This document shows positions 1 to 9,142 of a DNA stretch of 32,860 bases, piece by piece (positions within the stretch are counted from its first letter, which is position 1; each line of letters opens with the position of its first letter). The stretch comes from Anaerolineae bacterium. Lineage in GTDB: Bacteria > Chloroflexota > Anaerolineae > Anaerolineales > Villigracilaceae. The translations under genes and the position numbers were made by a program. The stretch spans positions 1 through 32,860 of the forward strand of contig JABGQU010000018.1 in assembly GCA_018648605.1 (NCBI GenBank), read 5' to 3'. The notes beneath the pieces were generated by a model. It saw only the letters and a program-made list of their open reading frames with translations. It ran no database searches and was not told where the DNA came from.

Positions 1-734
1 TGCTGCATCAGACGCGGATCGCGCCAGAGTTCGAAGAGATCGGGTTCCAAATCCCAGGGTTCGAGGGAGGAGAGTCGCAGGCGCGGGGCAGTAGTCTGTT
101 CGAGAATGGATTTAATTAACTCGGAGAGTGGCAACTTCAAATCAGGCGCGTGCCGGAAATTCTGTCCCCATGAGCCGAGATGTACGCCTGTAAGCACAAT
201 CTCTTTTGCGCCACCATCCAGCGCAGATCTCACATCCGCAAGAATTTCATCTATAGAACGAGAATGCCCTTCGCCGCGCGCGAGGGTCGTGATACAAAAA
301 GTGCATTCGTTATCGCAGCCATCTTGCACCTTGATAAAGGCGCGCGTGCGGGAGCGTAGGCCGGGCAAGGGGATGCGCTCGAGGGGTTCAAGGTCGAAAG
401 TTTCAGAGGGGATATTCAAAAAATCAGAAACAAGATTTTCTTTTTCATCATTTAAAACAACTCGATTGGAAAGCTCGGCGGCTTTTTCCGGCTCCATCGT
501 CACCCAACAACCGGTGGCGATGATCTCATCAATGCCCGCATTTTTTGCGCGCCGAATGACTTTGCGCGAATCTGCCGCAGCTGCGGAGGTGACAGTGCAG
601 GTGTTGACGACGGCTAAATCAGCGTCCTCAGCAGCACCGACGATCTTATGCCCCGCTGTACGGAATTGCTGCGCCATTCTTTCTATTTCTGCCTGATTGA
701 GTCGGCAACCAATGGAGTCGAGGAAGATTTTCAT
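1..734 (-). CDS. mtaB: MtaB/MiaB-family tRNA methylthiotransferase (radical SAM), truncated by window edge
   Basis: Reverse-strand translation from ATG at 734: MKIFLDSIGCRLNQAEIERMAQQFRTAG...VVNTCTVTSAAAADSRKVIRRA...ATGCWV...CDNECTFCITTLARG; UPF0004 N-terminal Cys motifs and radical SAM CxxxCxxC. Confidence 0.88.
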   Translation of the reverse strand, partial: MKIFLDSIGCRLNQAEIERMAQQFRTAGHKIVGAAEDADLAVVNTCTVTSAAAADSRKVIRRAKNAGIDEIIATGCWVTMEPEKAAELSNRVVLNDEKENLVSDFLNIPSETFDLEPLERIPLPGLRSRTRAFIKVQDGCDNECTFCITTLARGEGHSRSIDEILADVRSALDGGAKEIVLTGVHLGSWGQNFRHAPDLKLPLSELIKSILEQTTAPRLRLSSLEPWDLEPDLFELWRDPRLMQ

Positions 735-835
735 AGGGGCTGATTTTATCGCATTTTCAGGGAAGAAAGAAATTTGCGGATTCCCAGAAGTGAAGTCAAC
801 TATGCAGGGCGGGTCTGAGCCTCAGCGCCAATTAT

Positions 836-1273
836 TTAATCCGTGAACCAATCAGGGTTAAGTTGAATACTGCCATTCGGCTCAACAATGACCAAGCCAC
901 GCCCATCCTCTGCCCGCCAGACGGTTGAGCCATCCAGCCATTGATTGACGAAGAGCCAACTACTCATCAAGGCGTTATCGCCAAAGGCAAGCTTGGCTGC
1001 TGCCGCCAGCACGATCTGATACGGAGGCTCATCGGGCAACTCCAGCTCACGCGAGATCATAGCAGCGCTTGTTCCGATCAGCGCGGCAACTTTTTCATCC
1101 AGCGCCACATCCCAGCCGTCGCCAATTGGTTCGGTGGTAACTTTGCCGCCGCATTCATTGCAGAGCCAAAGACCATCTTCGTCGATGGTTAACTTGGGCT
1201 TTTTCGCGTCAGCGGGATCGGGCAGCTCGTGTTCAAAGCGTGCGCAAATATCACAATATTTTTCTTCTGGCAT
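836..1273 (-). CDS. Hypothetical protein with Cys pairs (CDIC, CNEC; zinc-ribbon-like)
   Basis: 145-aa ORF, CDIC...LWLCNECGGK; no other family recognised. Confidence 0.65.
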   Translation of the reverse strand: MPEEKYCDICARFEHELPDPADAKKPKLTIDEDGLWLCNECGGKVTTEPIGDGWDVALDEKVAALIGTSAAMISRELELPDEPPYQIVLAAAAKLAFGDNALMSSWLFVNQWLDGSTVWRAEDGRGLVIVEPNGSIQLNPDWFTD

Positions 1274-1390
1274 CTGTTATTCTTTTTATTTCTTCGTTAT
1301 GCCTAATAAACAATTTAGATGTGCAATGCGTCCGAGAGGATGCTTTTAGAATCAAGAAATATCCTCATAGCATTAATTCTATCGCATTTT

Positions 1391-1429
1391 ATGAACACGG
1401 ATGACACAGATTTGGCGAATTTTCGCGGG
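1391..1429. repeat. Degenerate (a)CACGGAT/CACAGATTT-type intergenic repeat
   Basis: aacacggatgacacagatttggcgaattttcgcggg in non-coding DNA; resembles the piece at 12284-12320. Confidence 0.3.
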
Positions 1430-1441
1430 TAAATAAAAGTA

Positions 1442-1467
1442 CAGGGGCGAGCCTTAGGTTCGCCCTT
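1442..1467 (-). terminator. GC-rich hairpin downstream of the 1490-2092 gene; possible terminator or dispersed hairpin repeat
   Basis: gGGGCGAGCC-tta-GGTTCGCCC; 9-bp arms with one wobble; no good U-tract. Confidence 0.35.
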
Positions 1468-1489
1468 GCCTTTACCCAAGGATAAAATT

Positions 1490-2092
1490 TTACTCAGCAG
1501 CGTATCTCCAAGTAGTCAACTTCATATCATGTGGGCCATCCCAGCCATCTTTCAAAAAAAGATACAATTTGTTTTGTAACTTACTAAACAATGCTTTGTA
1601 ACAAACATATATCTCATTGGTAGCAACAAGTTCGGTTTCCATATGTCTTGCATGAAGAGGAATAGGATATCTACCCCAATAAGTTATGGATTCATTAATC
1701 ATACCCAAAAATATTTTTTCATCAGAAGTCAGTTCTATTTCAGACACACCATTAAACAAAGTTTTCAACTTGTGATGCTTTAGCTTTTTGCCAAGTTCTC
1801 CATTTGCTACCAGAGAAGGCTCTTGAGCGACCAATAAACCTTTTATTAGATTTTCAATGCTCAATGCCGCCAGCAAGATGAATGTTCGTGACATAAACGA
1901 TTTTCGTGTAAGTCCATCTTTCAGAGGATGCGAAAAGGAACTTACCTGCTCCTCTCTATGTTCCCAAAGAAGCAACGCTGCATCATACAACTCTTGAGCA
2001 TAATCATCCCATTCAGTTGGAGATGCTAACATTACAAACTTTTGATTCTCAGAGAAATCAGCAGCAAACCCAACATTCCCCATTTCGCCCAT
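1490..2092 (-). CDS. Hypothetical protein, HEPN-like helical character
   Basis: 200-aa ORF; SIENLIKGLLVAQE...HHKLKTLF...YWGRYPIPLHARHME. Confidence 0.65.
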   Translation of the reverse strand: MGEMGNVGFAADFSENQKFVMLASPTEWDDYAQELYDAALLLWEHREEQVSSFSHPLKDGLTRKSFMSRTFILLAALSIENLIKGLLVAQEPSLVANGELGKKLKHHKLKTLFNGVSEIELTSDEKIFLGMINESITYWGRYPIPLHARHMETELVATNEIYVCYKALFSKLQNKLYLFLKDGWDGPHDMKLTTWRYAAE

Positions 2093-2095
2093 GTT

Positions 2096-3733
2096 TTATT
2101 CCTGCCCTCTTGCAATCTTCTTTTGCAAGTGTTCGGGCCATTTTGAAATATCGTCTGATGGGTAAATTTCCATCGGAGGGCCGTTTTGGGTGAGCAAGTC
2201 TTTTGTTTTGCAATCAAGGATATTCGCAGCAGCGGCTAAACCAGAACGAGTTGCTCCGGCAACGCCATGACTGAGCGTACTTGCACCACACATATATAAA
2301 CCATCAATCTCAGTTCTGATCGGGAAAGCACCCGGCCCAACTTGCCTGCGACTCTTGGAGATCCCATACAGGTTGCCGCGTGTGGCATTGATGTAATGGT
2401 CGTTCGTCAGCGGGGTTGCCAAACTCCAATAGACGATATGTTTGCTAATGCCCGGCACATGCCGCTCAAGCTTTCTAAAAAGTTTTTCAGCCAACTCTTC
2501 TTTCTCAGCTTCGTAGCCGGCAGGGCGGTCGCCTTTTTTAGAATCAGACCATTTTTCAAAGGCTTCATAACCGACAAAAGCAAAGGCCTCGCAAGTATGA
2601 TGCCCGGAGTGCATCTTCGAGGGATCTTTGAGCGTCGTCACGGTCAAGAACATCATCGGTGGCTCGTCAGCGGTCAGGGTGTGGTCGGTCAGACCAAGCT
2701 TGTACTGCCCATCTACGTCTTCGTTGTCGTAGAACCAGAAGTTACCAGAATCCAGCCCGGCTTCGCGCAAATCCATATCCACTGCAAAGAACAAGCTCAG
2801 GGCTGAGACCGAATACGTCACTCTATCCAGTTTATTGACCAGCTTTTTGCTGAGGAATTCGCGTCCTATCAATTTGCCAAAGGTGACTTCCGGATCCGCA
2901 TTTGAGACGACGTTTTTCGCGTGGATAATTTCTCCGTCGGATAGCTTGATTCCAATCACTTTGCCGTCTTCGAGCAGGATCTTTTCTACAGGCGTTTTGA
3001 GACGGATCTCACCCCCGGCTTGCTTCAGCTCCCGAAGAAATGCGCGGGGAATAGCAAAAGCCCCGCCACGCGGAAAATATCCACCGTTGAAATAATGATG
3101 CAGAATGCCCGCCTGCACAAAAGCGGAGACTTCGGAGGGCGGCATGCCATGATCGCCAGCCTGCCCGCCGAGAATGCCCCGCAAAACGGGGTCGGTGATG
3201 AAATGCTCGATAAAATCCTGCCCGGAGCGAGTGGCCCAGCGCATAACAGATACTGCACCGCCCGCTGCCTTTACTGCACTAGTTGGGTTTTTGACCTTGC
3301 CCAAATTGCCGAGACCTGTAACCAGCTTTTCGGCCATGTCGATATAGCCATCAATACCCTCAGCATCATGCGGGAAATATTCCTTCAGCTTGGCAACAAG
3401 ATTTTCTTTGCCTTTGGGAAAATCATATTGTTTATCACCGATAACGATATGGTCGTAGCCATCCGGATTGAGTTCGCAAAATTCGATATGTGCAGAAACG
3501 CCCAAGCCTCTATAGGTGCGGTCGAGAGAACCGCCCTCTCCGATCCCGCCGATGTAGTGCACGCCCGGGCTAAAACGATACCCATTAAGAGTGAAGGAAT
3601 GCGTCCAGCCGCCGGGTTTGCCGTGCTGTTCGCAGACGAGCACTTTTTGCCCGGCTTGGGCGAGCGCGACAGCGGCGGTTAGTCCGCCTGCGCCTGAGCC
3701 GATAATGATGGTGTCGTATTCTTGAATTGACAT
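2096..3733 (-). CDS. NAD(P)/FAD-dependent oxidoreductase, phytoene desaturase / all-trans-retinol 13,14-reductase-like
   Basis: N-terminal Rossmann DTIIIGSGAGGLTAAVALAQAGQKVLVCEQHGKPGGWTHSF; C-terminal GLYMCGASTLSHGVAGATRSGLAAA; internal ATG at 3733 preceded by AGAGGA. Confidence 0.88.
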   Translation of the reverse strand: MSIQEYDTIIIGSGAGGLTAAVALAQAGQKVLVCEQHGKPGGWTHSFTLNGYRFSPGVHYIGGIGEGGSLDRTYRGLGVSAHIEFCELNPDGYDHIVIGDKQYDFPKGKENLVAKLKEYFPHDAEGIDGYIDMAEKLVTGLGNLGKVKNPTSAVKAAGGAVSVMRWATRSGQDFIEHFITDPVLRGILGGQAGDHGMPPSEVSAFVQAGILHHYFNGGYFPRGGAFAIPRAFLRELKQAGGEIRLKTPVEKILLEDGKVIGIKLSDGEIIHAKNVVSNADPEVTFGKLIGREFLSKKLVNKLDRVTYSVSALSLFFAVDMDLREAGLDSGNFWFYDNEDVDGQYKLGLTDHTLTADEPPMMFLTVTTLKDPSKMHSGHHTCEAFAFVGYEAFEKWSDSKKGDRPAGYEAEKEELAEKLFRKLERHVPGISKHIVYWSLATPLTNDHYINATRGNLYGISKSRRQVGPGAFPIRTEIDGLYMCGASTLSHGVAGATRSGLAAAANILDCKTKDLLTQNGPPMEIYPSDDISKWPEHLQKKIARGQE

Positions 3734-3808
3734 TAATAATTCCTCTTTTAGTAGTATCAGTTTACGCAAATTTTCTCTATCACTTTACACGTTTTCACCC
3801 ATATTTTA

Positions 3809-4648
3809 TCAACTAGAACAAGATACCCACTCACCAAATTGAACACGATCAGGATCTATACCCATTAAAGTTTCAATATCGTGAGAAGAAGGGGTTAAAT
3901 CTTGTTTTAATTCAGGGGAAGGTAAAGAAAGGTTGTTTTTAAGTCGTTCACTTACATGAAATGTTAATCTCGAAATCGCTCTATTTGAATTTTCAGGAGA
4001 CGAGTCAACGTTTCCTTCTGCCAGACGGTGTGCTGTGTGATCCTTAATTCGAATGATAACAATACCATCTTGAATCTTGAAGGGTTTACCTATATCTAAT
4101 TGAAATTTCCACAAAAAATCATAGTGTTGATGTACAGGACCAATACCAACAGGTCCATAGTCAAACACGAGATTAAATCTTCTTAGTTTCGAGTTATTCT
4201 TATCGCCCAAAGGTTTTTTATGAAAAACGGCTTCACCTTTGATAGGGAATGCTATTAATCTGTCTTTTTCCTTACGGTCTATAACACTTGCTAAACGTTT
4301 ATAAAATCTCTCAGGAGGCATTGCTCCGGCTTTTACATCCACATATTGAATATCCCCCAAAGAGAACCAGTTTTCACCTTTCAACAAAAGCGGAAAGAAA
4401 GGTTTTCGCCGTTTCTCGGCATGAATTCTTTCACGTCCCACCCATTGCGACTCCGCGGCGTTCTTCGACATCACGACAACGTAGGCATCGCAAATATCAA
4501 TAGCTTTTTCGATTTCTTCTGGCCATTTATCGCCATAATCAATACGGTGGTCAATCCAAACATCAAAACCCTCATCAATGAGCTTCTTTTCGAGTTTTTC
4601 GACGTATTTTTTATCTTTGTGGCTGTAGCTAATGAAGATGTGGCCCAT
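3809..4648 (-). CDS. TIR domain-containing protein with an uncharacterised C-terminal domain
   Basis: MGHIFISYSHKDKKYVEKLEKKLIDEGFDVWIDHRIDYGDKWPEEIEKAIDICDAYVVVMSKNAAESQWVGRERIHAEKR is TIR-like; about 130 aa C-terminal with no recognised family. Confidence 0.87.
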   Translation of the reverse strand: MGHIFISYSHKDKKYVEKLEKKLIDEGFDVWIDHRIDYGDKWPEEIEKAIDICDAYVVVMSKNAAESQWVGRERIHAEKRRKPFFPLLLKGENWFSLGDIQYVDVKAGAMPPERFYKRLASVIDRKEKDRLIAFPIKGEAVFHKKPLGDKNNSKLRRFNLVFDYGPVGIGPVHQHYDFLWKFQLDIGKPFKIQDGIVIIRIKDHTAHRLAEGNVDSSPENSNRAISRLTFHVSERLKNNLSLPSPELKQDLTPSSHDIETLMGIDPDRVQFGEWVSCSS

Positions 4649-4779
4649 ATGACTTTCCCGATTTTTTCGTTACCAGAATGGCGCAATTATAAAGGATAAA
4701 TAAAACGAAATGCGTATACCGGCTAAATGAATTTCACTTTGGTACAATCATTCAAACCAAAACATAAAGGAGCCTTCCT

Positions 4780-5988
4780 ATGCAAACCAATAAATCACGC
4801 AACTTCCTTTTCATCATGTTCGGCGCATTATATTTCGTTCAAGGTGTCATTCAGGCCTACCAACTCAACTTCTTCAAGCCTCATCTGGACGGAGTCGGCA
4901 TCGAAGCAGACCGCATCGCAACGCTGGCGGGGCTGGCATTAGTCCCCTTTATGCTCAAATGGCTCTTTGGTATCCTCAGCGACCGCGTCAATCTCTTTGG
5001 CAAAGGCTACAGGATGCCCTATATGATCATAGGGATAATCCTCTCCGCCTTTGCCTTTGGTTCTGCTTTTTGGATCAATCCCGCCGATCAATTTGGCGCA
5101 ATGACAGTCATTATTCTTGTGGGCGTTTCAGCCATGACTTTATTTGACGCAACTGCTGATGCCCTTGCTGTAGATATAACCACACCAGAAGATCATGGTC
5201 TCGTACAAAGCGCGATGACAGGCGGCAGAGCAGCCGGTTTTATTATTCTCTCGGCTGTTTTCGGTCTCGTCGCTGCACGTTATGGATACTCGGCGATCTT
5301 TCTCGTTATGGGTGTCATTATTTTATTCCCACTCATTATGGTTTTCCAAGTCAAAGAACCTGAACAACGCGCCCAGCGTGAAAAATTTGAATGGGGTGCC
5401 TTCAAACAACTCATCCGCCCCAATTATTTGGTTTATATCCTCTTCATCGTCTTGGCATGGACAACTTTCCAAGGCATAGATGGCTTAGTTACACTTTATA
5501 TGAGCAGCGAGCTAAAGATCGGCCCCGAACTCATCGGACGATATGGCATGTTCAAAGGCTTGGGGATGGTCATCGGCGCGCTCATTTTAGGCTGGTCAAT
5601 CAATAAAATAGGTATCAAAAATGCGGCACTCAGCACTGTCTCGATGGTCACCGTAGGTGGGTTTATCTTCAGCAAAACCACTAATCTTAACGCAATCCTG
5701 ATCGCTGCCGTTCTCTGGGGCGTTGTGGTCGCCTTTCATTGGACCGTCTACGCAACCTACTCCATGGGCATCACCGACAAACGCATCGCGGGCTCGATGT
5801 TTGCCATCCTGATGACAGTCGGCAATATCGGCATCGGTGCAGGCGAAGCTCTCGCCACTCGCTTTGTGGACGACCTCGGCTTCTCCGGCGTTTTCAGCAC
5901 AATTGCCCTCATCAATCTGGTACTCATTCCTATCCTCTTCTTTGCTCTACGCGGGCTTCAAAAAGAAAGAGAGAAATTTGCTGGATAA
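4780..5988 (+). CDS. MFS transporter
   Basis: 402 aa, about 12 hydrophobic segments; DALAVDITTPEDHGLVQSAMTGGRAAGF; AAAGGAG RBS upstream of ATG. Confidence 0.88.
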   Translation: MQTNKSRNFLFIMFGALYFVQGVIQAYQLNFFKPHLDGVGIEADRIATLAGLALVPFMLKWLFGILSDRVNLFGKGYRMPYMIIGIILSAFAFGSAFWINPADQFGAMTVIILVGVSAMTLFDATADALAVDITTPEDHGLVQSAMTGGRAAGFIILSAVFGLVAARYGYSAIFLVMGVIILFPLIMVFQVKEPEQRAQREKFEWGAFKQLIRPNYLVYILFIVLAWTTFQGIDGLVTLYMSSELKIGPELIGRYGMFKGLGMVIGALILGWSINKIGIKNAALSTVSMVTVGGFIFSKTTNLNAILIAAVLWGVVVAFHWTVYATYSMGITDKRIAGSMFAILMTVGNIGIGAGEALATRFVDDLGFSGVFSTIALINLVLIPILFFALRGLQKEREKFAG

Positions 5989-6073
5989 AAAGCCTCGGCT
6001 CGCACTTGACCTAAACTTGCTTCCGCTGGTCAACATTTTCACGGCGTGGACATCTTTTTGCTAAAAATGCCAA

Positions 6074-6109
6074 TAGTGCGTTGCATCTGCTTTTAGATGC
6101 GTTGCACTA
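6074..6109. repeat. REP-like hairpin A1 (15-nt arms, internal mismatch)
   Basis: TAGTGCGTTGCATCT-GCTTTT-AGATGCGTTGCACTA; 12/15 arm pairs. Confidence 0.6.
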
Positions 6110-6138
6110 CGAGTTCAGCCAGTACTCTTTGCTAACCC

Positions 6139-6173
6139 AAACTGCAACGCATTTTGCAAATGCAATGCAGTTT
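6139..6173. repeat. REP-like hairpin A2 (15-16-nt arms, internal mismatch)
   Basis: AACTGCAACGCATTT-TGC-AAATGCAATGCAGTT; 13/15 arm pairs. Confidence 0.62.
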
Positions 6174-6262
6174 TTCTTCTCGCCAAAAGAGAAGCTCACC
6201 ATCAGCAACCAAGCCCAAATTAAGTGCGCAGCAGCTTTTCATCCACAAAAGAAGGATAAAGA

Positions 6263-7573
6263 ATGACAATTCCTATCTACCAAAAACCCGTTGAACTCTT
6301 ACAAAATCTAATCCGCTTCGACACAACAAATCCACCCGGCAACGAAAAAGCGATTATCACCTATCTCAAAGAGATTATTGAAGATGCCGGTCTAAAAACC
6401 ACGATCTTGGCAAAAGACGAGAACCGCCCCAATCTCATCACACGCCTGCCAGGACGCGGGGACGCGCCACCGCTCCTGCTCTACGGGCACGTAGATGTAG
6501 TAACCACTGTAGGCCAAAAATGGACGCATCCGCCCTTTGAAGCCCTCATCGCAGACGATATGATCTGGGGGCGCGGCGCGCTGGATATGAAGGGGGGCAT
6601 CGCCATGATGGTTTCAGCAGTCTTGCGCGCTCATGCCAGCGGAGAAAAACTACCCGGCGATATCATTTTGGCAATTCTGCCAGACGAAGAAGTCGGCGGC
6701 GATTTTGGGGCACGTTTTCTGGTAGAAAACCATGCCAATCTCTTCGAGGGCGTGCGCTATGCTCTCGGCGAAGGCGGCGGTCTGACCGTTAACATGGGTG
6801 GAGAGAAATTTTATACCGTCATGGTCGCCGAAAAGCAAATGTGCAGTATGCGCGCAACCGTGCGCGGTCCCGCTGGACACGGCTCCATGCCCAGACGCGG
6901 CGGCGCAACTGCCAGGTTAGCCAAAATGCTCGACACGCTGGAAAATAAACGACTGCCCGTTCATATTACATCGGTCACAGAGAAAATGCTCTCTACAATA
7001 GCAAATTCTCTCTCTTTCCCAACCAATTTGGGCATCAAAATGTTGCTCAACCCGACCTTTACAGATCGCATCTTGGACGCACTCGGTGATAAGGGCTTGA
7101 TCATTAACCCGCTGCTGCATAATACCGTCAGCCCCAATATCATTCGAGGCGGAGAAAAGATCAACGTCATTCCTGCTGAAATATCGGTAGAACTCGATGG
7201 TCGTCTTTTGCCCCAATATACGCCCGATGATATGCTGGCTGAGTTAAGAGAATTATTGGGAGACGAAGTTGAGTTGGAAGTCACCAAATATGACAAGGGT
7301 GCGGGCGAGCCAGATATGACTCTTTACCCCTTATTGGCTGATATTTTGAAAAAAGCTGACCCAAGTGGCACGCCAATCCCCATGTTGTTGAGCGGCGTCA
7401 CAGACGGACGTTTCTTCTCCAGAATTGGCATCCAAACCTATGGCTATTTACCAATGGATATCCCACCAGAGCTAATAGATACAATTCATGCCGCGAATGA
7501 GCGCGTCCCCGTTGCAGCGATGGCGTTTGGGACAAATGCGATTTCGGAGGTGTTGAGACGCTTTGGAGAATAA
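6263..7573 (+). CDS. M20 family metallopeptidase (ArgE/DapE/carboxypeptidase-like)
   Basis: LLYGHVDVV...WGRGALDMKGGIAMMV...ILAILPDEEVGG...GHGSMPRRGGA; metal and catalytic motifs present. Confidence 0.92.
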   Translation: MTIPIYQKPVELLQNLIRFDTTNPPGNEKAIITYLKEIIEDAGLKTTILAKDENRPNLITRLPGRGDAPPLLLYGHVDVVTTVGQKWTHPPFEALIADDMIWGRGALDMKGGIAMMVSAVLRAHASGEKLPGDIILAILPDEEVGGDFGARFLVENHANLFEGVRYALGEGGGLTVNMGGEKFYTVMVAEKQMCSMRATVRGPAGHGSMPRRGGATARLAKMLDTLENKRLPVHITSVTEKMLSTIANSLSFPTNLGIKMLLNPTFTDRILDALGDKGLIINPLLHNTVSPNIIRGGEKINVIPAEISVELDGRLLPQYTPDDMLAELRELLGDEVELEVTKYDKGAGEPDMTLYPLLADILKKADPSGTPIPMLLSGVTDGRFFSRIGIQTYGYLPMDIPPELIDTIHAANERVPVAAMAFGTNAISEVLRRFGE

Positions 7574-7637
7574 GGAAATAGCATTATTGTTGCCCACTGA
7601 TTTTAAAGAATTCACACGAGTTTTTGATTAACAAATA

Positions 7638-7674
7638 AGAGCTGACAGGTTTTGAAAACCTGTCAGCTCTTTTA
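7638..7674. terminator. Intrinsic terminator between convergent genes, probably bidirectional
   Basis: AGAGCTGACAGGTTTT-g-AAAACCTGTCAGCTCT followed by T-rich tract; perfect 16-bp stem. Confidence 0.9.
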
Positions 7675-7677
7675 TTT

Positions 7678-8685
7678 TCATGAAAGTGCATCCATGTGAT
7701 AGAAAAACTCCCGCAACAATTCAGGAACGATCCACGCATATTCAGGACGCATTATTTCATCCATCTGAGTAATGCTTTCTTTCCATGCTATTGTTTTGAC
7801 AATCGAAGAAACTGGTTTTGAAAGATCATAAGCCCTAAATAAATCATCCTTAGGCGCATATTTCTCAAAGGGCTTTAAGTAAATATCAAGCAACTCAGCC
7901 ATCTCTGGTGTAAAAACATATTCATCCAGATCGAGCGACATTTCAATACTAACGAAAAAAGTACGCAAAGAAACGAAAGGGTGCGTTATATCGGCATCAC
8001 CCCAATCAAAGAAGGTAATACGTCCGTCTTTGACCAGCACATTGGCATCATGAAAGTCGCCATGATTAAGCGATTCGGGGATTCCAACAGCAGCTAAATC
8101 GGCGCAAACTTGCTCAAATTGAGATTCTAAAGCTTGACACTTCAAAAACTCATCAGAACTCAAACCTTTCTCCTGTCCAAGCATCAGACTTTCTTTATCA
8201 GCAAGCAGTTCCGTGTAAATCAAAGGCAATGATGCAAGACGACGATCTGGAATGCCTGTGTTCAACATCTCATCAAGGTGTTCAGAAAGCCCGATCTGCA
8301 ACTCGGCGTAACGTTGGATAACCGGCACCCAAGGTTTGATATCCTTCGTTGGACGGATCAATGACCGTAACTGTTCACCCGCATCTCGCATCAGCAACCA
8401 GCCATTTTTGGCATCGATAGCGATGAGCTGCAGCATATCATCCGGATACCATTCAGCAAGTTTCTCGGTCAATGCAATCTCGCTTATTGACTCTGGTGCA
8501 ACAGCCTTGAAGAATATTTCCCCTTGATCAGATTCTACCGACATCACCGTCGACCAATGGCGGATATGCGGCTGTTCGATCTCGCCGGTTAATTGGAAGC
8601 CATTTCGCTCCGCTCCAGTGCGTATCCAGGCGTGAACTTTCTCCTGCCAAGTCGGATCATTCCAGAGCAATTCAGTTTCTGCCAT
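7678..8685 (-). CDS. Aminoglycoside phosphotransferase / APH-like kinase family protein
   Basis: SLNHGDFHDANVLVKDGRITFFDWGDADITHPFVSL (HGDxHxxN and DWG motifs); TAATG overlap with the upstream sodX-like gene. Confidence 0.87.
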   Translation of the reverse strand: MAETELLWNDPTWQEKVHAWIRTGAERNGFQLTGEIEQPHIRHWSTVMSVESDQGEIFFKAVAPESISEIALTEKLAEWYPDDMLQLIAIDAKNGWLLMRDAGEQLRSLIRPTKDIKPWVPVIQRYAELQIGLSEHLDEMLNTGIPDRRLASLPLIYTELLADKESLMLGQEKGLSSDEFLKCQALESQFEQVCADLAAVGIPESLNHGDFHDANVLVKDGRITFFDWGDADITHPFVSLRTFFVSIEMSLDLDEYVFTPEMAELLDIYLKPFEKYAPKDDLFRAYDLSKPVSSIVKTIAWKESITQMDEIMRPEYAWIVPELLREFFYHMDALS

Positions 8686-8969
8686 TATTTTTCCTTCCTG
8701 CGAATATGCCAAACAACTTTTCCTTGCACCTTGTCTGGATTCACCGGTCCCAAACGGCGGCTATCAAGACTATTTTCGCCCGTCCCGACCACATAGATAC
8801 CTTGTTCCGTGATCTTCTCCACCCGCTTGATGAGCGTCCCGTATAGCTGGTTGTGAAAGACGATCACATCATCCACTTTGGGTTGAGATGTGCGCAGAAT
8901 GAGTACAAAGTCTCCGTGCTGATACTCAGGAGACATACTATCCCCTTGAATGCGCAAAACCTTGAACAT
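8685..8969 (-). CDS. sodX: S26-type signal peptidase-like protein, probable NiSOD maturation protease
   Basis: VLRIQGDSMSPEYQHGDFVLIL...LIKRVEKITEQGIYVVGTGENSLDSRRLGPV; downstream of and co-directional with sodN. Confidence 0.8.
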   Translation of the reverse strand: MFKVLRIQGDSMSPEYQHGDFVLILRTSQPKVDDVIVFHNQLYGTLIKRVEKITEQGIYVVGTGENSLDSRRLGPVNPDKVQGKVVWHIRRKEK

Positions 8970-9000
8970 GAGCCTTACCTCTCCAACAAAAAAACAATTC

Positions 9001-9078
9001 ACCACAGAGCACACGGAGAGCGCAGAGTTTTTTTCTCTGCTTTTCTTTTCTCTCTGTGCGCTCAGTGAACTCTGTGGT
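9001..9078. repeat. ACCACAGAG...CTCTGTGGT imperfect inverted repeat
   Basis: accacagagcacacggagagcgcagag...ctctgc...ctctctgtgcgctcagtgaactctgtggt. Confidence 0.75.
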
Positions 9079-9084
9079 AATGAA

Positions 9085-9117
9085 AAGTGACTGCCAATTT
9101 GAAAATGACAGTCACTT
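9085..9117 (-). terminator. Intrinsic terminator downstream of sodN
   Basis: AAGTGACTGtca...tggCAGTCACTT-TTC-ATT on the reverse strand. Confidence 0.7.
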
Positions 9118-9142
9118 ATTTTACCTAGAAAAACGGATCAGC

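Noticed and set aside
106-696. 196-aa plus-strand ORF
   Set aside because: Antisense to the clearly coding MtaB frame; composition of a shadow ORF.
1316-1350. gatgtgcaatgcgtccgagaggatgc as another copy of the GCAATGC hairpin family
   Set aside because: Only a short GCGTCC-GAGA-GGATGC stem; the core does not pair in the characteristic geometry.
3020-3682. 220-aa plus-strand ORF
   Set aside because: Antisense to the FAD oxidoreductase, which has strong motifs.
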